This document shows, piece by piece, positions 56,620 to 64,000 of a stretch of DNA of 64,000 bases (within the stretch, counting starts at the first letter, position 1; every line of letters starts with the position of its first letter). The DNA is from Aromatoleum tolulyticum (GTDB lineage Bacteria; Pseudomonadota; Gammaproteobacteria; Burkholderiales; Rhodocyclaceae), in contig NZ_FTMD01000001.1 of the NCBI RefSeq assembly GCF_900156155.1, positions 372,001 to 436,000 of the forward strand, written 5' to 3'. A program made the position numbers and the translations under genes. The notes under the pieces were generated by a model that worked only from the letters and a program-made list of their open reading frames with translations, was not told the origin of the DNA and ran no database searches.

Positions 56620-58587
56620 TCAGAGCTGCTGCTCATAAGGCGTTAAGAGCAGCACGATCATGGCGTCCGTCAGATCCTTCGGTATGGTCTTGTCGAAGAC
56701 GCAATGGATGGCAGTCGGTGGCTTCTTAAGGCTTGCCTTTCTCCATGCCCGTCCAAGGCTCGCCTTAATCTGGTCACCGCTCTCAAAGCTCACGCGCTGT
56801 ACCGTCCCAGCTGCCAAGTGCTGCTTCAGCAGGTTGGCTTGGCTGGAAGCTTGAGCGTCTGCCAAGTGTGCGCGGTCCAGCTTGCCCGAGAGCCATTCGC
56901 CGAAGTCCGATGTCAGACTCAAGGTCGTCGTTGTCGGAGGCTTCTTCTTCGATGTTGCGCCGCCGTCGACAGGGTCTGGCTTGGGCATATGGCGTCCTTG
57001 CACGATGATCACAGAAGCCCAAGGCTCTTTAGTGGCATCAAATTCCTTCTGGAACCCATCTTTGCCTATCAGGACAAGCTTTGCGCGATACGCTGTCACC
57101 GACGGCGGCGCAACAGGCTGACCGATCCGCCCGACGCGCTGAGTTAAGTCTTCTTGACGTGCAAGCGCAGCAACTGGCTTCAATCGAGCCAGCCGTTTGA
57201 TGCCACCCCTGCGTTGGGACAGTTCCGCCAATTCCGGGGTCGTGGGGTTCACCGGATCCCAACTCGCCAGGTAGTACTTTTGCCCCTCGCCGAAAGTCAT
57301 GCTGACCAAGTCGACCGATCCGTACGCCGTCCGATAGAACGCGAGTGCCACGTCGCTGATCTCTTGCGGAACACAGCGCAGGCACAAGACCACGGTCTTC
57401 TGACTGGAATGGGGTCTTGCGAGGTCACAGCTCTGATCAACCACGAGAAGGAACTCTTTCGGTGTGCCGTCCCCGTTCAATCTCGCGAAGAGGTCACCCA
57501 GTTGGACCGGCGAACTCTTGGTCTCTGGGAGGTCGTCAGTGATATCCAGCCGCATCACCGAGCGCACGTGCATCTCGGCCAGTCGACTGCCGGGCGGTAC
57601 CGTCCCGGGAAACGCGCTGTGCCCAATCAAGTCTGGCAGTTGCGCCCCCAAGGCGCGCACTCCCGCGTCCTCCAGCAGACCGCTCGCGAGCGACTCCGAG
57701 ACTAACCATGACAGGTAATCAGGCAGCCTAGCCTCTTCGACAGCAAGCTCAGCTTCATGAAGCAGCGCGATTTCCGAAGGCTCGATCTTCGACAGATTCT
57801 GCCGCAACGTCATCGCTGCACGAATGGCACCTAGCCAGAACTCGTCGAGCATGTGCGCCCAAGACTGTTTGCCATGGTAGCCCTCAAGCATGCGTCTGAG
57901 CTTCGGCATGAGCTGTTGGGGGATCTGGTTCTTCTCGACGAAGCAGAAGAAATCCGCCCGAAGCCCCGTTCGTTCCTTGAAAGCTCCCTGCTGTTCTGCA
58001 GCCCCAGGCCTCGACGACATCAGAACAACCAACGGGTACTGCTTGAGAGTACCTTTGTGCCTCGCATCAATGATCAGTTGAGCAAGCTGCGCGGCGCGCG
58101 CTAATGACCGCTCTGGATCTCTCTCGTCTTTGAGGTAGAAGTCCAGAAAGATGACCTGGTATCCGGTAACATCGAGCATCGCGGGGTCAAACTTCGAAAC
58201 TCGGTTGACGCGCCATTTCTGCTCATTCAAGAAGCCCTCAAGCCCTTCGAGAGCGCCTAGCTTTTCTTCTACGTCCTCTGCATATTTTCGGAAGACGGTT
58301 TCAACTAGCCAGGACCAAGCTTGCTTCTCTCGCAAAGCCCAAAGCCGGGCCACAGTGGCCGTGTCTTGAAGAAGCTCATCAAGGTGCTGCGGAACTGAGG
58401 GATCAAGCTCTGGGCGATGAAACTCCCTCTTCACCTGCGTCAACCGCTTCGGTACATCGAGTAGGGTGTCGCGAAATCGAGATACCGCTTCTCCATCAAT
58501 ATCGACGGGATCAGCCGATGCATAGGCATCGTCGATTACGACAACCTTCTTTAACGGCTTGACGAGCGCTTCTTCAAGAGCCTCCAT
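56620..58587 (-). CDS. Receiver-like protein with large internal insertion and novel C-terminus
   Basis: A 655-residue protein. KKVVVIDDAY (D19, D20) looks like the first strand and acidic pair of a response-regulator receiver. GYQVIFLDFYLKD places a phospho-acceptor at D149. PLVVLMSSRP gives the Ser/Thr at 191 and FFCFVEKN the conserved Lys at 219. In ordinary receivers the acidic pair and acceptor are about 40 residues apart; here the gap is about 130, so some 90 helical residues are inserted. The remaining 430 residues match no family I know and include LLVVDQSCDLARP and a charged linker (KPDPVDGGATSKKKPP). The ATG at 58587 (GAGGGGCAAGGA before it) overlaps the kinase-like gene by 14 bases, implying a cognate pair. 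An ATG at 58620 is possible. Confidence 0.6.
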   Translation of the reverse strand: MEALEEALVKPLKKVVVIDDAYASADPVDIDGEAVSRFRDTLLDVPKRLTQVKREFHRPELDPSVPQHLDELLQDTATVARLWALREKQAWSWLVETVFRKYAEDVEEKLGALEGLEGFLNEQKWRVNRVSKFDPAMLDVTGYQVIFLDFYLKDERDPERSLARAAQLAQLIIDARHKGTLKQYPLVVLMSSRPGAAEQQGAFKERTGLRADFFCFVEKNQIPQQLMPKLRRMLEGYHGKQSWAHMLDEFWLGAIRAAMTLRQNLSKIEPSEIALLHEAELAVEEARLPDYLSWLVSESLASGLLEDAGVRALGAQLPDLIGHSAFPGTVPPGSRLAEMHVRSVMRLDITDDLPETKSSPVQLGDLFARLNGDGTPKEFLLVVDQSCDLARPHSSQKTVVLCLRCVPQEISDVALAFYRTAYGSVDLVSMTFGEGQKYYLASWDPVNPTTPELAELSQRRGGIKRLARLKPVAALARQEDLTQRVGRIGQPVAPPSVTAYRAKLVLIGKDGFQKEFDATKEPWASVIIVQGRHMPKPDPVDGGATSKKKPPTTTTLSLTSDFGEWLSGKLDRAHLADAQASSQANLLKQHLAAGTVQRVSFESGDQIKASLGRAWRKASLKKPPTAIHCVFDKTIPKDLTDAMIVLLLTPYEQQL

Positions 58588-60958
58588 TCCTTGCCCCTCT
58601 ATAGCTGACAACGAATCCATGATGGATCCGGTCTTCATCGGCTTCCGCAAGTGCGATTTCCATCGCATTACCTTCCGCAAGCTTCTTCGCGATATACAAA
58701 CCCATCCCGCGCCCTTCGCCAGAAGGCTTGGTCGTGAAGAACGCATTGAATACTTCATCGCCGCGGTCTTCTGAAATCCCAGGACCGTTGTCCAAAACGG
58801 TGAGTGTGTTGGCAGCCCTGTCGATGCTGAAGCTGATGATGGGCTCGAACCTCGTCGTCGTCGCAAGCAATTTGAGCCAATAAACCGAGTTGGAGATGAA
58901 GTTTTCTACGATCTGCAGAAGCTGCCCGCGGACGGCCTTGATCAGCACGGGCGTCTTGCCTAGACCGGTCAGGTCGACTCGGATTCCATGACGCCCACAT
59001 TGAGGTTCGTGCATTTCCACGACATCCCGCAGCATCTGAACTAGGTCAAACGATTCCTTCCTTTGACGCCCCGGCGTCGACAATGGATCTAGGATTCGGA
59101 TCCGCCTCTCGAGAGTGCTCAGTTGATCTCGCAGATTCCGAAGCTGGCGGTTTTCGGTAGCGTTGCTCGGCTTGTAGGTCTGCAGCAGCTTCAAGGCGTT
59201 TGCGGAAAGGCGCGCCAATTCATGGAAGATGAACTCCGTCATTAGGCCGACGCCCGCGAGATGGACGTATTTGTCAATGTCCTCCTCATAGGCGCGCACG
59301 GTCATCTTCGAACGCTCCCAGGCTTCGGACATGTCCGTCATGCGAGCAAGCAGGGTGTTGATCGCCGCGACGTCCTCCGGAGCCTTGACTTTGGTCCTCA
59401 GGTGTTGGACCTGTTTCAGCGCCTGTTTCTGGGCTTCCTCCAGGCGCTTCTCCAGCTTCGGAAACTCCTTAGCCGCCGACTCGTCCTGTGCCCCCTCAAC
59501 AGCGTTGAGGTAGCTCTTGAACTCGACCACCAAGATGTGGCGCAATAGTGCGATCAGTGCTGCTTTCTCTTCCGTGTCGCGCAAGCCTTCCCGATTGGTC
59601 TGATCCTGCAGATGTGGGTTGCCACGACTGGAGATGCGGACCGCACCGACCAGCTGTTTCCGATTCATTTTGTAGCCCTGCGTGGCCAACGCAATGCCGT
59701 CCAGGTCGAGCCAGTCGTCACGCGCCTCTGCGTACGGATATACGCGATAGTGATCGCGATAAAGCAGTAACCCTCCGCCCCAGTGAGTCAACCACTGCAG
59801 GGCCGCTTCATAGCCATCAGGCTTATCGAGGCGAAGCTTCTGCCGGTTAAACCAATGCGCCTCCATCTCAAAAGGGCCTAGGCTCGCTAGACCCTGCATC
59901 AGCGTACCCGCTGGACGGAATGCCTCGCCCGTCTTTGGACGCTTGCCCTTCAAAGTCAGTGCGCTGAGAAGATGCATCCCCTCCAGGCTGAAGGTCTTGC
60001 TCTGTCCGTAGGCCTTGTAAGTTACCTCACCCGATAGGACAGGTTGCCCGTCGGCATCGAGCGCGAAACTCGCCGAGCATCGTGCATGCGCGTATGCGAG
60101 CTGACGCGTCTGAAACGAAGGGATGTCGACTGACTGCCCATTAAAGTACAGTCGCACATTCGGGCGGCTGAACGAAGTCAGGAACGGATCCACCAACTTG
60201 GCGAAATCTGTCTTCGCAAGAGACTCCATCTTTTCGATCGACCACTCGCTCGTCAGGTTCGACATGCGGATGATTGTGCCGTGATCAGACGCCTTGTTCT
60301 TCTTCGGCCCGACGTTGGGAGCTGCAGGGAACTCGTCTAGGTTGAGGTGTGGATTGCGTTTGATCGTGGACCAGTCGATCTTGAGTTCATGCAGCGTCTT
60401 ATCGCCCGTCTTAGACGTCAAGACGTGAAGCTGATCGCCAAGGCGCACGGCGGAGAGGCGGCCGATGCCCTTTTCACCAAGCACCGTGTGGGTGCTGTTG
60501 CGCATTCGATCGTCCAGGCGGTGGGTGGTGCCAATGGTGAGATAGACGCCACCAAGGTCCTCGAACGACATGCCGCCACCGTCGTCAGTAATCTCGACCC
60601 AATTGCAGCGTGTGTAGGCGGCATCTAGTGCCTGGATGTAATCACCATTTGACGGCGACAGCGCCTTCTCTAGAAATGCATCACGGTCCGCCTGCGCTGC
60701 CGTGGGCTCCATGCCGGCCTCGAGCATTTGCCGAACCGTATCCCGAGAGAGACTTTCCTTCTTCTGGAAAGATCGCTCAAGGCTCTGGCGAATGCCGAGG
60801 TATTCACTGCGCGGTAATGTGACGCGAACATGTACTGCAATGCGCGTGGCCCGCGCATCTAAAGAGTTCTTCACCAACTCGTAGATAGCGATCTGGTCGG
60901 AGCTGATCAACTCAGCACCGAGTTCAAGCAGGACGCGAGCCTTGACTGTTATACCCAC
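58574..60958 (-). CDS. Dual-GHKL ATPase with histidine-kinase-like C-terminus
   Basis: A 794-residue protein with two GHKL-fold ATPase domains. The first is MORC/Hsp90/MutL-like: ELVKNSLDA (about 27-35), DDGGGM (about 125-130) and GEKGIGRLS (about 161-169). The second, at the C-terminus, is of histidine-kinase type: N box QIVENFISNS near 690, G1 DNGPGIS near 725, F box FFTTK near 741 and G2 GRGMGLYIAKKL near 753. Between them is a coiled coil (EKRLEEAQKQALKQVQHL), then EFIFHELARLSANAL, whose histidine is a candidate phosphorylation site. No membrane segment is visible, so it should sense a cytoplasmic signal such as a DNA state. The GTG at 60958 has AGGT upstream; a TTG at 60964 is possible. 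It is paired with the receiver-like gene. Confidence 0.75.
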   Translation of the reverse strand: MGITVKARVLLELGAELISSDQIAIYELVKNSLDARATRIAVHVRVTLPRSEYLGIRQSLERSFQKKESLSRDTVRQMLEAGMEPTAAQADRDAFLEKALSPSNGDYIQALDAAYTRCNWVEITDDGGGMSFEDLGGVYLTIGTTHRLDDRMRNSTHTVLGEKGIGRLSAVRLGDQLHVLTSKTGDKTLHELKIDWSTIKRNPHLNLDEFPAAPNVGPKKNKASDHGTIIRMSNLTSEWSIEKMESLAKTDFAKLVDPFLTSFSRPNVRLYFNGQSVDIPSFQTRQLAYAHARCSASFALDADGQPVLSGEVTYKAYGQSKTFSLEGMHLLSALTLKGKRPKTGEAFRPAGTLMQGLASLGPFEMEAHWFNRQKLRLDKPDGYEAALQWLTHWGGGLLLYRDHYRVYPYAEARDDWLDLDGIALATQGYKMNRKQLVGAVRISSRGNPHLQDQTNREGLRDTEEKAALIALLRHILVVEFKSYLNAVEGAQDESAAKEFPKLEKRLEEAQKQALKQVQHLRTKVKAPEDVAAINTLLARMTDMSEAWERSKMTVRAYEEDIDKYVHLAGVGLMTEFIFHELARLSANALKLLQTYKPSNATENRQLRNLRDQLSTLERRIRILDPLSTPGRQRKESFDLVQMLRDVVEMHEPQCGRHGIRVDLTGLGKTPVLIKAVRGQLLQIVENFISNSVYWLKLLATTTRFEPIISFSIDRAANTLTVLDNGPGISEDRGDEVFNAFFTTKPSGEGRGMGLYIAKKLAEGNAMEIALAEADEDRIHHGFVVSYRGARNGGS

Positions 60959-60985
60959 AGACAATTACCTACCGGTGCAAGAGCT

Positions 60986-61012
60986 GAGCGCCCAATCAAC
61001 AGGGGGGCGCTC
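60986..61012. repeat. Hairpin GAGCGCCC-N11-GGGCGCTC between sspD-like and kinase-like genes
   Basis: A perfect 8-bp GC-rich stem lies in the 100-base gap separating the modification-like genes from the signalling pair. There is no T-run on the minus strand, so it is not a standard terminator. It may adjust relative expression of the two halves of the operon. Confidence 0.55.
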
Positions 61013-61058
61013 GACGCTCGGAAGTTTCCCGACAAGATGGCTCTGTGCTCAACAGCAG

Positions 61059-61886
61059 CTACAACTGACATACGAGGCACCCTTGATCATCATCGTCCTC
61101 CGGCACCTCGGCGGAATCCGCTTGGGAGAAGACCTCCATCAGCGTCACGTTTTCGCGGCGCTGGGCCTTGCGCTCGATACGGATCACGTGCTCGCGCTTG
61201 ATTTCCTCCATGCGTTCCGGCCGCTCCAGCTCTGCCAGGCTTTCCCCCTGGCTCCACGTGAAGAAGTTACCGGTCTTCTCGTATGGCTTTTCGTACGCCT
61301 TGGCCTTGTCGTACAAGTCCGGATACGTTTCCTTGAGGCGGACCCACTCAATCTTCTGCTGGTAGAAGCAGAAGTAACATCCCGAGCGGGTACGGCCCCA
61401 GCGTGTGTATGGAGGCATGCCGACGCCGGAATTCCTCAGGATTTCTTCGATGTCGCGCAGCACCAGTCCGTCTTCGCGGAACGGATAGACAGCCTTGATG
61501 TTCGGCTTGTGGCTGATGTAGCCGCTGCGGTCCTCGTCAGCGCGCAATCCAACGTAGTTCACGACCTCGTCGTTGCCGCAATATTGCTCGAAAGGCTTGA
61601 GCTTCAAGGCCCGCGTGCACCAGCGCCGGTGATTGGATGGAATCATGCCGCCGTACATCTCGTACCAGTGGTCGAACCCGACGTCTGCATTGAGATGCGT
61701 CACTTCCTTGCCGAGGTAGTTCGAGATGCGTTGCAGATACTCGTAGGTCTCGGGAAGCTCCTTGCGCGTGTCGCTGAAGATGTATTCCATCTCCGGCACG
61801 CGGTCACGCAGGTAAATGGCCAGTGCCGCGCTGTCCTTCCCGCCAGACAAGCTGAGAATATGTCTAACCCGCTTCTCGCTTGTCAT
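61059..61886 (-). CDS. sspD: PAPS-reductase-like ATP pyrophosphatase (SspD/DndC-like)
   Basis: A 275-residue member of the PAPS reductase/ATP-PPase fold. The PP-loop is SGGKDS (residues 14-19), followed by YIFSDTRKELPETY. Cysteines at 90, 103, 170 and 173 (RSGCYFCFY) could hold an iron-sulfur cluster, as in DndC. The C-terminus ends QGCLVCQL with an extra CxxC. In DNA phosphorothioation, DndC or SspD activates the backbone for sulfur insertion. This protein is much shorter than DndC, which favours SspD. The ATG at 61886 has GAGGAG upstream and overlaps the SspC-like gene by 23 bases. A sulfur-assimilation enzyme is unlikely in this neighbourhood. Confidence 0.65.
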   Translation of the reverse strand: MTSEKRVRHILSLSGGKDSAALAIYLRDRVPEMEYIFSDTRKELPETYEYLQRISNYLGKEVTHLNADVGFDHWYEMYGGMIPSNHRRWCTRALKLKPFEQYCGNDEVVNYVGLRADEDRSGYISHKPNIKAVYPFREDGLVLRDIEEILRNSGVGMPPYTRWGRTRSGCYFCFYQQKIEWVRLKETYPDLYDKAKAYEKPYEKTGNFFTWSQGESLAELERPERMEEIKREHVIRIERKAQRRENVTLMEVFSQADSAEVPEDDDDQGCLVCQL

Positions 61887-64000
61887 GGTGCTTCTCCTCG
61901 GTGGAATTCGTCGGTGCACGCGTTACCTGCAAGTTCTGCAGTGCCTGCGCCAGTGCAGCAGCGGCGGTCTGTGGGTCAGCACCGGCCTCCTGCGCGAGCA
62001 GGTCCAACAGGTTGTGCGCAAGCCGGGTGGAATGCTCGGTCGTGGCGACCAGCAACGCGGACTCCTGCCCGCTAGCGCTGGTGAGCGTCAGGCTCATGAA
62101 GCGTTCGGCAGCGCGCGGTGCGCCCTTGCGCTGCATCACCAGACGCAGCCAGCGTCGGTAGTGGCCGGAGATGTCTGTCACAGCCTGAGCAAAACTGACG
62201 ACAGTCTCGTCCGTCCAGGCGTCCAAAGGGAGCTGGACGAGTAGGCTGGCCACGGAATCGAGCCACTTCTCGTCCGTCAGCGTTAAGTCCGTGCAACGCA
62301 GGATAAAGCTCTTGAGTCGGGCGTCTGCCAATCCGGTAGCGGTACCAGAGCATTCGGACTGCAACTGGCTGCGGATCTTGCCAAGCGGGCCGATCATCTC
62401 AAACGCTTGCCCCAGCTCTGTGACCACAACATCCTGCAGCTTGCGTTGGCTCATGCCCAGATCAACCAGCGCCGCAGACAGCCATTCTTGAAAGGGGCGT
62501 TTCCCCTTGCTCTGGGCATACACTTTAGGCAGCGTCGAGGTCAGCAACTGGATCGGATCCTGCGCTTTGCGCAAAGCCGAGCGAACCAGTGCGGCATCCT
62601 TGCTGACTCGTCCTGTCTGTTGAGTGAAATCCGACAGCCGTCCGAACCAGCGGTACAGGGCCCGAGCTAGCTCCAGATATGTCGCTTCGCCGCTGGGCAC
62701 GGCCCCAAGCGAGGCAAGCACAGCGCCGTAGTCACGCAACAAATTGTGGCCGCCCTGCGCCTGCGGGAGTTCGCGCAACGTGAACGTGTGCGGATTCCGA
62801 TGCATGCGCTGAAGGTGCTCGCTCGTGAGTTCCAGCACCAGTGTGCCCCGCTCGAAGACTGCGCAGCGACTGCGATGGATCATCAGGTAAAGCGTGACCC
62901 ATACGCTGGCTGGACCATTGCGTACACCAAACGGCGGAGCTGCAAGCTCCTGAAGCACTTGCTCGAACGTGGGTGCCTCGTCTCTCGTCAGGACGAGCGA
63001 AATCTCAGTCCAGAGTGCGCAGATGTCGACGCGAGCCCCAAGCTTGGGTTCAACGAGCTCGCAGTCGTTGCCGTCGGCCTGCCATATGCCCGTGTCGCGC
63101 AACAGCGTGGCGTGGATTAGCCGCTCGGGCGGGTACTCGTTGTCGCGAAAGAGTGTGGCTCCACCGGAACCAGCCAGCAGAGCGTCAAGCAACCGCTGAC
63201 GCGCAAGGACGATAGCGGAAGCGGGGCGATCCTTGTTGATCAGCTCGTTGATGATGCGCGGAGCACGGTGGAAGACCTTCTCGAACATCCAAGATGCCAC
63301 CTGGCCGACGTTCATCGACTCGCTGTCCGGCACAGCCTTACCCTGGTGCCAATACACTGGGCCAATGCGCCCCGGATTAGACGCCAATGCGGACAACACG
63401 AGTGCATCGACATCCTCTTTGGCCTGATGGAGGCGGCTCTCGACGTACTGGCTGGTCCAGGGATCGAGCCGCTTGGCCGCTACCTCGCGCTGCACCGCCA
63501 GCCAGATCGCCAACTCTGCGAGCGCCGCCCGCCCCCGAGCGGACAGCGACAGGCAGCAGTGCACGCTGAGCGGATCGTCCGCGTCGCGTACGCGGTCCAG
63601 GACTTGTCGCTCTTCCCGTGAGTCTGCCGTCACCAGGATTAAGCGGAGCCAGCCGTCAGGTTGCCCGTCTGAATCACTTCTGTTGGCGCCTGCATGGGGC
63701 CACGCGGTGACTGTTCCGACATCAATGGCTAGTGTGCGGATCGTTCCCCGGCGGTCATAGTGCTTGTTGGCCACAACCAACCGATTCCCAAGCGCGTGCG
63801 AAGCACCACGCACAGTAAGCTCGTCGTCGCCCGCCTGCGCCGCTTGCTCGTAGAGCGCTTCGATGTTAATGGCATCTGATACAGCGAATCCGTATTCGGA
63901 ACGGCTGTGGCGGCAGATCAGCAAGCCTTGGTCCACCAGGCGGTCAAGTAGCGTCCGTGTCTCAGAGACTGAGAGGTTGCCGAGCGCGAATGCGACCAAC
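61864..64000 (-). CDS. Large SspC-like protein (5' part off window)
   Basis: At least 712 codons are present and the frame is open at the right edge, so the start lies beyond 64000. Near the visible beginning is a winged-helix-like segment (SVSETRTLLDRLVDQGLLICRH). The rest is long and helical, with APRIINELINKDRPASAIVLA reminiscent of the helical parts of large defence ATPases such as BrxC/PglY. Any P-loop would be upstream and unseen. It directly precedes, and overlaps by 23 bases, the PAPS-reductase-like gene. In sspBCD operons the ATPase gene sspC has that position, so SspC is my best guess. A BREX-like ATPase is the main alternative. Confidence 0.45.
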   Translation of the reverse strand, partial: LVAFALGNLSVSETRTLLDRLVDQGLLICRHSRSEYGFAVSDAINIEALYEQAAQAGDDELTVRGASHALGNRLVVANKHYDRRGTIRTLAIDVGTVTAWPHAGANRSDSDGQPDGWLRLILVTADSREERQVLDRVRDADDPLSVHCCLSLSARGRAALAELAIWLAVQREVAAKRLDPWTSQYVESRLHQAKEDVDALVLSALASNPGRIGPVYWHQGKAVPDSESMNVGQVASWMFEKVFHRAPRIINELINKDRPASAIVLARQRLLDALLAGSGGATLFRDNEYPPERLIHATLLRDTGIWQADGNDCELVEPKLGARVDICALWTEISLVLTRDEAPTFEQVLQELAAPPFGVRNGPASVWVTLYLMIHRSRCAVFERGTLVLELTSEHLQRMHRNPHTFTLRELPQAQGGHNLLRDYGAVLASLGAVPSGEATYLELARALYRWFGRLSDFTQQTGRVSKDAALVRSALRKAQDPIQLLTSTLPKVYAQSKGKRPFQEWLSAALVDLGMSQRKLQDVVVTELGQAFEMIGPLGKIRSQLQSECSGTATGLADARLKSFILRCTDLTLTDEKWLDSVASLLVQLPLDAWTDETVVSFAQAVTDISGHYRRWLRLVMQRKGAPRAAERFMSLTLTSASGQESALLVATTEHSTRLAHNLLDLLAQEAGADPQTAAAALAQALQNLQVTRAPTNSTEEKHHDKREAG

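Noticed and set aside
61059-61886. Sulfate-assimilation PAPS reductase (CysH)
   Set aside because: There is no sulfur-assimilation gene nearby, and the extra cysteines and defence-gene context fit SspD/DndC better. The CysH C-terminal signature was not seen.
47952-64000. Reading the cluster as a BREX or DISARM system
   Set aside because: No PglZ, BrxX-type methyltransferase, Lon-like or helicase-DrmA-type gene is visible. The FtsK-like giant with two overlapping partners and a PAPS-reductase-like protein fits phosphorothioate systems better, though the right-edge gene leaves some doubt.

Overview
The window is GC-rich, gene-dense proteobacterial DNA. The biphenyl-type dioxygenase genes, the IS66/tyrosine-recombinase scars and the PFGI-1/clc-type conjugation genes suggest a beta- or gammaproteobacterial degrader of aromatics; this is inference, because no rRNA or tRNA is present. 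Most of the window probably belongs to, or adjoins, one integrative and conjugative element (ICE) carrying catabolic, efflux and defence cargo. Neither ICE end nor an integrase is visible.

Layout. (1) 1-4909, minus strand: the proximal part of a biphenyl-type dioxygenase operon in the order GntR regulator, alpha subunit, beta subunit, orf3, ferredoxin, ferredoxin reductase (cut by the left edge). (2) 5236-9404, plus strand: a scar. It holds an IS66 transposase split by a decayed tyrosine-recombinase trio, a perfect 32-bp palindrome, and three consecutive frameshifted metabolic genes. An intact HxlR regulator and an Old Yellow Enzyme sit within and after it. (3) 10635-29426, minus strand: a long collinear cluster. 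It runs from a TetR regulator through a DUF2934-like protein, UbiB-family kinase, patatin, a degenerate prenyl-synthase-like protein and an MGDG-synthase-like glycosyltransferase fused to a putative permuted papain-like domain. It then continues with an RND adaptor and pump, a TolC-type outer-membrane factor, and a YbhGFSR-type ABC exporter. (4) 29516-30141: IS5 and group II intron remnants. (5) 30155-47706: the ICE transfer module, with a MobH relaxase, a PrlF/YhaV toxin-antitoxin pair, DUF3742, a TraG-like protein, mating-pair genes, RadC, a DsbA-like protein and a VirB4-type ATPase. (6) 47952-64000, minus strand: a seven-gene defence cluster, cut by the right edge.

The defence cluster is the most interesting part. 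In transcription order it holds a large protein read as SspC-like (partial), a compact PAPS-reductase-like ATP pyrophosphatase (SspD/DndC-like), a protein with two GHKL ATPase domains and a histidine-kinase-like C-terminus, a receiver-like protein with a large internal insertion, and three overlapping genes resembling DptF, DptG and the FtsK/HerA-type DptH. This fits a phosphorothioate modification plus FGH restriction system with a two-component-like signalling pair inserted between the two halves. sspB and a cysteine desulfurase, if present, would lie beyond position 64000.

All family names come from reading motifs, gene sizes and gene order; no database search was run.
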